Assembly (NCBI GenBank): GCA_945861385.1
Contig: CAMAUI010000015.1
Coordinates: 1 to 55,451, forward strand
Source: Prosthecobacter debontii
GTDB lineage: Bacteria; Verrucomicrobiota; Verrucomicrobiia; Chthoniobacterales; Chthoniobacteraceae
Length of the DNA: 55,451 nucleotides
Direction of reading: 5' to 3'
Positions 18,521-25,380 of this stretch are shown here, in pieces; the stretch's first letter is position 1; each line of letters opens with the position of its first letter. Both the position numbers and the translations under genes were made by a program. The notes beneath the pieces were generated by a model. The model saw only the letters and a list, made by a program, of their open reading frames with translations, had not been told where the DNA came from and searched no databases.

Positions 18521-18735
18521 AGCGATGCGAATTCCATCGTCTCCCGGTGGCTTCCGCCCGGCTCCTGCTTGCGCGCCAGTTCGCGATTGCACTCCAGCAC
18601 CATCCGCAGCGCATCCGCCAGATTCTCGCGGGCCTCCTCGATCGTCTCTCCCTCGGAAATCGCGCCGGGGATTTCCTCCACCAGCGCGGTGAAGCCGCCC
18701 TCGGCGGCGGGAATAAATACAGCGGTCAGTTTCAT
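18517..18735 (-). CDS. hicB: HicB family antitoxin
   Basis: 72 aa with the HicB partial RNase-H-like fold: MKLTAVFIPAAEGGFTALVE, IPGAISEGETIEEARENLADAL. It normally neutralises HicA and represses its own promoter. No C-terminal DNA-binding domain is present, as in the short HicB class. The toxin behind it is broken, so this gene is now an orphan antitoxin. The ATG at 18735 gives the canonical N-terminus. Confidence 0.85.
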   Translation of the reverse strand: MKLTAVFIPAAEGGFTALVEEIPGAISEGETIEEARENLADALRMVLECNRELARKQEPGGSHRETMEFASL

Positions 18736-18766
18736 GCCCGCACCATGCCGCGCCTCCGGCGCATCG

Positions 18767-18934
18767 TCAACGCCGCCGGGTGAAGGCGATCCAGCCCTGC
18801 AGCGATTCTTCGGCAGCGACAATGCAGGTGAACGAGTCGGAGTTCCGCTCGTCCATGCGGGCCATCAGGCGATGGCCGGGGGCGGAGGCATTGGCGAAAT
18901 CCGTGAAGTGGTTGGTGTCGAGGACGACTATCAT
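18767..18934 (-). pseudogene. VapC-like PIN toxin, N-terminal 55 residues only
   Basis: The ATG at 18934 starts MIVVLDTNHFTDF, with the first PIN acidic residue (Asp6), and the frame continues to FTCIVAAEESLQGW, the region with the second acidic residue. A stop then follows at residue 56. Full VapC proteins of this kind are about 130-150 aa, so the C-terminal acids are missing. The coding break is next to hicB, suggesting a deletion or insertion joined the two loci. Confidence 0.7.
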
Positions 18935-18970
18935 TTCACTGCCCGCCGGCGTTCTCGGTGGCACTCCGGC

Positions 18971-19044
18971 TGCCAGAGCACGTTGCTTTACCACCCGGTG
19001 CGCGGCTCCGAGGCGGAGCTGATCGCCCGCGGCGCGCGGCGTTG
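18971..19044 (+). pseudogene. duplicated scrap of the neighbouring lipoprotein hydrolase gene
   Basis: The first 50 bases match 19891-19940 at 46 positions, and the frame reads CQSTLLYHPVRGSEAELIARGARR then stop, against CQSTLLYHPVRGSETELLARAAR in the intact gene at 19816. Only the stretch just after the lipobox cysteine was copied; there is no start or signal peptide. It lies 32 bp before the DUF433 gene. Confidence 0.8.
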
Positions 19045-19076
19045 ACGCCATCGGCTGATTGCGGCATCCTGCGGGC

Positions 19077-19406
19077 ATGAGCACTCTCGCCGAAATCGAA
19101 TCCCAACTCGCCACGCTCGCACCCGCGGAAAAGGCGCAGGCGCTGCGCTGGCTGGTGCAGGACATCGGCGAGGCGTTCCCCGGCATCGAGGCCACCCCGG
19201 GCGTGTGTGGAGGTGAGCCGCGGATCGTGCGGACGCGCCTGCCTGTGTGGCTGCTGGTGCGGGCGCGCCAACTCGGCACGAGCGAGGCGGCGCTGCTCGG
19301 CAGCTACCCTGTGCTCACCGCCGAGGATCTCGCCAATGCCTGGGCTTACCACCGTGCGCACAGGGCGGAGATCGAGGAGCAGATCGCCGCGAATGAGGCG
19401 GACTGA
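19077..19406 (+). CDS. DUF433 domain antitoxin
   Basis: 109 aa. N-terminal helical segment MSTLAEIESQLATLAPAEKA, then the DUF433 helix-turn-helix-like core: PGVCGGEPRIVRTRLPVWLL, QLGTSEAALLGSYPVLTAEDL. DUF433 proteins are the usual antitoxin partners of PIN-like DUF5615 toxins. Its TGA is followed immediately by the ATG of the toxin, a typical TA arrangement. An ATG-led extension does not exist; the frame opens at 19059 with a weaker start. Confidence 0.85.
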   Translation: MSTLAEIESQLATLAPAEKAQALRWLVQDIGEAFPGIEATPGVCGGEPRIVRTRLPVWLLVRARQLGTSEAALLGSYPVLTAEDLANAWAYHRAHRAEIEEQIAANEAD

Positions 19407-19745
19407 ATGGCCCGGCTCTACGCCAACGAGAATTTCCCACAGCCCGCTGTCGAGGCGCTGCGCGCGCTCGGGCACGACGTGCTTACCACGGTGGAGGCGG
19501 GGCAGGCCGGTCTCGCGCTGAGCGATCCCGAAGTTCTGGCCGCAGCCACAGCGTCGGGCCGCGTCGTGCTGACGTTCAACCGGCGTCATTTCATTCGCCT
19601 CCATTTGGAATCGTCCCGGCACGCGGGGATCATCGTCTGCACGTTTGACGTGGATTTCGCGACGCTGGCGAGCCGCATAGACGCAGCGATCCGCGCGGTA
19701 CCTGTGCTGGAGGGGCACCTGCTGCGCGTGAACCGTCCCGGGTAG
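19407..19745 (+). CDS. DUF5615 PIN-like toxin
   Basis: 112 aa. PIN-like fold: MARLYANENFPQPAVEALR at the N-terminus (DEN-type acidic motif, here N-E-N), GHDVLTTVEAG, LAAATASGRVVLTFNRRHFIRLH and HAGIIVCTFD. Presumed RNase toxin neutralised by the upstream DUF433 protein. Aspartates at two usual acidic positions are replaced (NEN, FNRRHF), a variant seen in this subfamily, so activity is uncertain. The gene abuts the antitoxin without spacing. Confidence 0.82.
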   Translation: MARLYANENFPQPAVEALRALGHDVLTTVEAGQAGLALSDPEVLAAATASGRVVLTFNRRHFIRLHLESSRHAGIIVCTFDVDFATLASRIDAAIRAVPVLEGHLLRVNRPG

Positions 19746-19815
19746 CGCAACGCCGCCAGCGGTTCTCCGTCCTCGCGGCTGCGCCATTCACGTGTACCAT
19801 TCCCACATCGCCGTA

Positions 19816-20646
19816 ATGAAACGCTTTCTTATCCGCACCAGCCGCACGCTCGCACTCATCTACGCGGGCCTGTTGCTGCTCGTTGCAGGATGCCAGAGCA
19901 CGCTGCTTTACCACCCGGTACGCGGCTCCGAGACGGAACTGCTCGCCCGTGCAGCACGGGAACGCATGGAACCCTGGCGCGACGCACAGGGCGCGCTGAT
20001 CGGCTGGCGCCGCGCAAACCCGGGCGCGCGAAACCGGCTCGTCATTTTTCACGGCAACGCCGGGTTCGCGCTGCATCGCGTCCATTACGCCGATGCGTTC
20101 AGCACGCTCGGCGGCGGCGCGGAATGGGAGGTGTACATCGTCGAGTATCCTGGCTACGGCGCCCGCGGCGGTTCGCCCGGGAAGGATGCATTCATCGCCG
20201 CGGGCCGGGCCGCCATCGAATCGCTGCCCACCACGGACGTGCGCCCGGTCTTTGTGCTCGGCGAGAGCATCGGAAGCGGCACCGCCAGCGCGGTCGCGGG
20301 TGCCATGCCGGGAAAAATCGCCGGCGTCGCCGCGGTGATCCCGTTTGCACGGCTCGCCGAGGTGGCTGGCGAGAAATTCCCGATCCTCCCCACTGGCCTG
20401 CTGCTGCGCGACAAGTTCGACAACATCGCCGCGCTCTCGGCGTTCACCGGCCCGGTGGGCGTGGTCGTTGCATCGAACGACGAGGTCATCGGCGCAAGCC
20501 AGGGCCGGAAACTTCACGACAGCCTCGCCACCCGCAAGCATCTCATCGTGCTCGAAGGCGCGGGGCACAACGATTTTCCAGTCGCGCCCGACGCGCCGTG
20601 GTTCCGGGAGCTGAGCGACTTTCTGCTCGGCCCGGCGGCGAGATGA
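19816..20646 (+). CDS. lipoprotein alpha/beta hydrolase
   Basis: 276 aa. The lipoprotein signal ends in LLLLVAGC (lipobox Cys at about residue 26), so membrane-anchored. Alpha/beta hydrolase landmarks: VIFHGNAG (oxyanion region), EYPGYGARGG, the nucleophile elbow GESIGSG, and the catalytic His in LEGAGHND. This matches the BEM46/YhaP-like hydrolases of unknown substrate. The ATG at 19816 gives a proper signal peptide; a GTG eight codons upstream is less likely. Convergent with the PVC dehydrogenase, four bases apart. Confidence 0.88.
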   Translation: MKRFLIRTSRTLALIYAGLLLLVAGCQSTLLYHPVRGSETELLARAARERMEPWRDAQGALIGWRRANPGARNRLVIFHGNAGFALHRVHYADAFSTLGGGAEWEVYIVEYPGYGARGGSPGKDAFIAAGRAAIESLPTTDVRPVFVLGESIGSGTASAVAGAMPGKIAGVAAVIPFARLAEVAGEKFPILPTGLLLRDKFDNIAALSAFTGPVGVVVASNDEVIGASQGRKLHDSLATRKHLIVLEGAGHNDFPVAPDAPWFRELSDFLLGPAAR

Positions 20647-20650
20647 GCGG

Positions 20651-23600
20651 CTACTTCTTCGCGAGCGATTCGAGGTAATCGAGCAGGCTTGCCAAGTCCT
20701 TCACGGACATGCCGGCGGCGAGCCCCTCGGGCATCATCGAGCGGTCGGACTTCTCGCGCTTGGTGATGTCGCTGGTGGCGATGGTCCGCTCCTGCGCGGC
20801 GATATCGCGGATCACCACTTTCTCGGACGCTTCGAGCGTCACGAATCCCATCACCTGCGAGCCATCCTTCAGGGTGAAAACATTCGTCACGAAGCCCTGC
20901 GCGATCGTCTTGTTTGGCAAAAGGACCGCCTCCGCGAGTTCGCGGCGTTTGTAGGTGTCCGCGATGTGCCCGAGAAACGGGCCGCGCGGTGCGTCGCCCT
21001 GCTTCACCGTGTGGCAGGCCACGCAGCCGTGCGAGGTGAACAACTGCTCGCCGCGGGAGGCGTCGCCCTTCGTCGCCATCACCTGCGCGAGTACATCCTC
21101 CAGTTTGAGCGTGGCGATCAGCGGGCCGGCGGGCTTGGATTCCGCGGCGAGCTTCGCGGGATCAAGCTTGAGTTTCTTCACGGCATCCGCCGCCGCCACG
21201 GCTACGGATTTTTCCGGGTCGCTGAGCGCCGCGGCGATCTGCGCGGCCCTGCTCCTGTCGTCGGCAATGATCGCGGCGCGGATGATTTGTTCGCGGCGTT
21301 TTGGATGCTGCCATCCGGCGTCGAGGGCCTTGCCAGCCATCTCGCGCGGCTCGGGCGAGCCGATTTTCTTCGCGGCAAGTTTCAGCAACGCGGCATCCGC
21401 CCATGCGCCGACTGGGCCTGAGAGTTTCTCCGCCTCCGCCTCGATCAACTGGTGCTGGTTCTCCACAAGGCGGCTGCTGAAAAACGCGTCGCGCACCCTG
21501 GCGATGTCCTTCTTTTTCCGCTTCGCGCCATCGAGGTTCGCGAGCCCCGCGAGCGCGGCCTTTGCGGACTCGGCACTGTCCGTCCTCGCCAGCGCGAGCA
21601 CGGCCAGCCCCACCGATTCATCATCGGCGGCCGCATCCGCGGCGAGCTGCGCGAGCAGCGGGAGCGCCCCCGCCGGAATCGTCCCGCCATCCGCAAGCTG
21701 CCTCGCGAGCGATGGCAGAAGCGAGGGATCCTTCGCCGCCAGCTCAACAAGTTTCGCGGGTGACGCATCGAGCTTGATGCGGTGGCGCTTGAACTCATTT
21801 CCAAAAGCCGCCATCTCCTCCGCCTTCGCTTTCGTGAGCGTCTCCGCCAGGGCGGCGGAGATTTTCTTCGATTCCGCCCATTCCTCCGGCTGGTAAAATG
21901 GCCCGCGCGTGTCAGGTCGCGTCCCCCACGAGTCACCCTTCCATTTTCCCTCGATGAAATGGAGCCGGCACAAGGCGGTGAACAGCTTCTGCCTTTGCGT
22001 CGTGTCCGTCGCCTTGGCGAGACGCGCGATCAAACCGTCCACCGTCTTCGCATCGTGGATGCCGCGCAGCACCATCAGCGCGCCTTCACGCATCGGCGTC
22101 GTTGCCTGCCCATCATCCAGGGCGGCGAAGCATGCGGTGCCTGCCTTGAGCTGTCGCAGCACTTGCATCGCAGTGTGAGCCACCACCGGATCCGAATCAG
22201 CGAGCAGCGGCGCGATCGCCGTCGCATGCGCATCGAGGGCCGCGGCCTTCAATTCCACCGCCGTCCCCGCGTCCGCCCACACGCCGGTCAGCCCGTGCGC
22301 GCGACCGAGCGCGATCACCGCCTCCTTCCGCAGCCGCGCATCCTCCGAGCGCAAGGCTGCGAGCATCACCGCATGCGAAGCCGCATCCAGCCCGTCAATT
22401 TCACCCAGCGCACGCACCGCCCACGATGCGATCGTCGGATCAGCGGCCAGCTTTTCCAGGCCAGTCTTCGCCTTCGCGCCAAGCCGCAGCCTCACTCCGT
22501 AAAGTGCCGCGACGCGCGTCGCGAGCGGCTTCTTTGCATCCGCTGCGAGCGCATAGACCGCGCCCCATTCCTTCGCCGGCGTCGCACCCGTGTCACGCCT
22601 GAGCAATTCGCGCTGCGCCTCCATCCGCGTCCGATGACTCGCGGATTCGAGCAGCTTCACGAGCTGTGAGAGCGGTGCCTTTGCAAAATCCGGCACCGCC
22701 GCCGGCTTGTGGCCCTTGGGCTGAATCCGCACGATGTAGCCCGCCTCGGGCCCGGCCCAATTGAAAGTCGCACCCCGCCACGACGAGGCATACACGCGCC
22801 CCGCCGCATCCACATCGCCGTCGGTCGAGCGTGTCATTTTCACCAGTGGCTCCGGCTTCCCGCTTTCCTCAAACGTCGCGCCCTTCGGCCTCACCGGCTG
22901 GCGGAAGATCGGCCCCTTTCCCCAATCGCTCGTGTAAGGCAGATTGTTCCATTCCGCCGGCCAGCCCGGCTCATCCAGCCAGAACCCGCCGCATCCCGAT
23001 CCGCCACCGTAATCCGCAAGCGGCTTGATGATCTCATCGCCGAAATTTTTGTACAGCCGCGGATAGCCGTGGTCCTCGAACCCGCCGAAATGATGCAGCC
23101 GGAGATCCCATCCGCCGCCGTCGTTCGTATTGTCGCGGGTGAACGCATCCAGCAGCGGCGACACCTCCACTTCGAGGATGTTCCGCGTCCCCCGCGAATA
23201 CAGGTCCATCCCGCTCCCGTCCGGCCGCACACGCACGATGCCGCCGCCGCGGAGCTGCAGCTTGCGGCCATCCGAGCCAGTCGCCTCCATGAACCCGAAA
23301 TCGCCCACCGCGATGTAAATGTATCCGTCCACGCCCATCTCGATTCCATTCGTCGTGTGATCCGCCGGGCGGCCCTTGAGATCGAACGCGAGACCCGTCA
23401 CGAGCACTTTCTTTTCGTCGGAGACACCGTCGCCGTCCTTGTCAATGAACGCGCTCAAATCCGGCGGGTGCATGCAGATCACCGCATTCCCATCCACCAG
23501 CAGCCCGCGCGGCGAATCCACCTTCGCGAATTCCTTCACCTCGTCCGCGCGCCCGTCGCCATCCGTATCGCGCAACCGCAAAATGCGCCCGCGATTCGCG

Positions 23601-23842
23601 TCGCGTCCGAGCGAGCCGTTGCCGTCGCTGCTCACGAAGAGCGTCCCATCCGGCGACGCCGCGATGAACACCGGATAGTTCGACTGCGGCGGCGCGGAGA
23701 ACATCACGACCTCCATGCCCTCCGCCACTTTCACGTCCTTCAGCAGATCCTCCTCCTTTGGAAAAGGCGGCGTCGCCAGCGCGGCGGACGCGGCGAGCAG
23801 AATCGGGGAGGCGAGCAATGTGGCGAGCAGGGTGTTTTTCAT
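20651..23842 (-). CDS. PVC-type heme-binding dehydrogenase (beta-propeller, HEAT-like repeats, cytochrome c)
   Basis: 1063 aa with signal peptide (MKNTLLATLLASPILLAASA). Domain order: an N-terminal PVC membrane-bound dehydrogenase-type beta-propeller (about 30-440; GFEVVMFSAPPQ-like start, SPDGTLFVSSDGNGSL, DTDGDGRADE, VDGNAVICMHPPDL), a long alpha-helical HEAT-like region (about 460-900), and a C-terminal cytochrome c domain with C940-V-A-C943-H944 and a late Met (MMPEG) as probable sixth ligand. These proteins are characteristic of Planctomycetes and Verrucomicrobia and are thought to oxidise sugars or alcohols in the periplasm, but the substrate is unknown. The downstream PQQ-like propeller gene (24051-25271) runs in the same direction. 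Confidence 0.88.
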   Translation of the reverse strand: MKNTLLATLLASPILLAASAALATPPFPKEEDLLKDVKVAEGMEVVMFSAPPQSNYPVFIAASPDGTLFVSSDGNGSLGRDANRGRILRLRDTDGDGRADEVKEFAKVDSPRGLLVDGNAVICMHPPDLSAFIDKDGDGVSDEKKVLVTGLAFDLKGRPADHTTNGIEMGVDGYIYIAVGDFGFMEATGSDGRKLQLRGGGIVRVRPDGSGMDLYSRGTRNILEVEVSPLLDAFTRDNTNDGGGWDLRLHHFGGFEDHGYPRLYKNFGDEIIKPLADYGGGSGCGGFWLDEPGWPAEWNNLPYTSDWGKGPIFRQPVRPKGATFEESGKPEPLVKMTRSTDGDVDAAGRVYASSWRGATFNWAGPEAGYIVRIQPKGHKPAAVPDFAKAPLSQLVKLLESASHRTRMEAQRELLRRDTGATPAKEWGAVYALAADAKKPLATRVAALYGVRLRLGAKAKTGLEKLAADPTIASWAVRALGEIDGLDAASHAVMLAALRSEDARLRKEAVIALGRAHGLTGVWADAGTAVELKAAALDAHATAIAPLLADSDPVVAHTAMQVLRQLKAGTACFAALDDGQATTPMREGALMVLRGIHDAKTVDGLIARLAKATDTTQRQKLFTALCRLHFIEGKWKGDSWGTRPDTRGPFYQPEEWAESKKISAALAETLTKAKAEEMAAFGNEFKRHRIKLDASPAKLVELAAKDPSLLPSLARQLADGGTIPAGALPLLAQLAADAAADDESVGLAVLALARTDSAESAKAALAGLANLDGAKRKKKDIARVRDAFFSSRLVENQHQLIEAEAEKLSGPVGAWADAALLKLAAKKIGSPEPREMAGKALDAGWQHPKRREQIIRAAIIADDRSRAAQIAAALSDPEKSVAVAAADAVKKLKLDPAKLAAESKPAGPLIATLKLEDVLAQVMATKGDASRGEQLFTSHGCVACHTVKQGDAPRGPFLGHIADTYKRRELAEAVLLPNKTIAQGFVTNVFTLKDGSQVMGFVTLEASEKVVIRDIAAQERTIATSDITKREKSDRSMMPEGLAAGMSVKDLASLLDYLESLAKK

Positions 23843-23932
23843 GAAATGCGGGAAAAGTGCGTGGCCATAACAGAAGCCCGCGGCGTGGGAAGTCTTAGCT
23901 GGAGCGATGTGGTTGAACGGGCGAGAAGCGCG

Positions 23933-23969
23933 CGCCGTAGCTGCGGCGCCCCGCCGTAGCTGCGACGCC
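23933..23969. repeat. two-copy direct repeat with hairpin potential
   Basis: CGCCGTAGCTGCGgCGCC (23933-23950) and CGCCGTAGCTGCGaCGCC (23952-23969) repeat with a 19-bp period, one mismatch, in the spacer between the PQQ-like gene and the PVC dehydrogenase. A related GCGGCGCCCCGCCGCG patch follows at about 23989. Looks like intergenic repeat debris. Confidence 0.5.
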
Positions 23970-24050
23970 CTCGTCGCAAAATGTATCCGCGGCGCCCCGC
24001 CGCGAGGTTCGCTGGAAGGCGAACCAAATGGCACACCACGAAACCCGCGG

Positions 24051-25271
24051 CTACTTCCCGGCCATGGAGAGCGCCACCAGTTCGCCCCGGTTGTTTTTGC
24101 AAAAGAGCACGCCATCCGCCATCGCCGGCTGAACCCAGCAGCGGTCGCCCAGCACCTTTGCCCGGCCAAGCTCCCTGTAAGCCGTGGCGAAGGCGTCCGC
24201 GAGGATCAGTTCGCCTGTCTCCGTCAGCACCACCAGCTTGTCTCCCGCGAGAATCAGCGAGCCGTTTTTCACATCCGCCGTGCGCCATCGCTCATCGCCA
24301 GTGTTTGCATCCAGACACACCAGCGCGCTGCGTTTGCCCACTTCGCCATCAATCCCAAAGAGCGACCCATCGCGCAGCACCGGCGTGTTGAACTGGGCCA
24401 GCAGCTTCTTTGTGAACCACACCTGCGCCGGCTTGCCGCCCTTCACGCGCAGCGCCGCGGCTCCGTGATTGTAGGCCGAGGAAATCACCACCAGATCCCC
24501 GGCGAGCACCGGCGTCGCCGCGTTGATCTTCCAAGCCGTCTCCCACTCGTGCCGCCAGAGCACCGCGCCCGTCTCCAGCGCGTGCCCCACGATCGAACCC
24601 GCCTTGAAAACCAGCACCGTCTTCCGCCCGTCGAGCATCACCACGCGCGGCGAACCGTAGCCCGGCTCATCGTCCCCAGCCTTCCAGACGAGCGCGCCGG
24701 ATTTCTTGTCCAGCGCGAGCGTGCTCGCGCCCTTGCCTCCGGCATCAATCAGCAACAGCTCCCCCTCCACCGTCGGAGAACCGGAGAAACCCCAGTCCAT
24801 CCGTTTCGCGCCCCACTCGGCGGCGATGTTTTTCTCCCACACCGGCTTGCCGCCCGCCGCCTCCACGCACGCGAGATGCCCGTCTGCGCCAAGCGCGTAC
24901 ACGTGCCCGCCATCCACCGTCGGGGTCGCGCGCGGGCCGCCTTCAAAGAGATAATCACCCAGCTTCGCAGTCCACGAATGCGACCAAAGCGTCTTTCCTG
25001 TTTTCGCATCGAGACAATGCAGCACCTCCCTGCCATCGCGAAACCCCGCGCCAAACACCCGCCCGCCGACCACCGTCACCGACGCGCATCCCGTCCCGAG
25101 TTGCGCCCGCCAAAGCTCCTTCGGCCCGCCGGCAGGCCACGCGGCGATCGTCTCCGTCGTTGAGCCGTCCATCTTCGCCCCACGATAGTGTGGCCAGTCC
25201 GCGGCACGCGACGGAATGGTGACCGGAATAAAAAGCAGGGCCAGCACGCCCCTGCGGATCATTTTTTGCAT
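24051..25271 (-). CDS. secreted PQQ-like beta-propeller repeat protein
   Basis: 406 aa from the ATG at 25271 (ATGs at 25292 and 25262 are alternatives). Signal peptide MIRRGVLALLFIPVTIPSRA, mature protein starting ADWPHYRG, the typical opening of Planctomycete/Verrucomicrobia PQQ-like WD-type proteins. Repeats of the form LDAKTGKTLW, VEAAGGKPVW, LDKKSGALVW, HALETGAVLW, LDANTGDERW mark about seven to eight blades. Either a quinoprotein-like enzyme or a BamB-like scaffold; PQQ-ligating residues cannot be judged by eye. It lies upstream of the PVC dehydrogenase on the same strand (208-bp gap), so a joint periplasmic role is possible. Confidence 0.82.
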   Translation of the reverse strand: MQKMIRRGVLALLFIPVTIPSRAADWPHYRGAKMDGSTTETIAAWPAGGPKELWRAQLGTGCASVTVVGGRVFGAGFRDGREVLHCLDAKTGKTLWSHSWTAKLGDYLFEGGPRATPTVDGGHVYALGADGHLACVEAAGGKPVWEKNIAAEWGAKRMDWGFSGSPTVEGELLLIDAGGKGASTLALDKKSGALVWKAGDDEPGYGSPRVVMLDGRKTVLVFKAGSIVGHALETGAVLWRHEWETAWKINAATPVLAGDLVVISSAYNHGAAALRVKGGKPAQVWFTKKLLAQFNTPVLRDGSLFGIDGEVGKRSALVCLDANTGDERWRTADVKNGSLILAGDKLVVLTETGELILADAFATAYRELGRAKVLGDRCWVQPAMADGVLFCKNNRGELVALSMAGK

Positions 25272-25380
25272 GGCGGGATTTTGGCGGGTCATCGGGAATT
25301 GCCAATCGCCGAATCTCCATGGCGCGACACGACCTGCGGGAAACTCCGCGTTGCGTATGCCGCACGCGGCCCCATGATGG

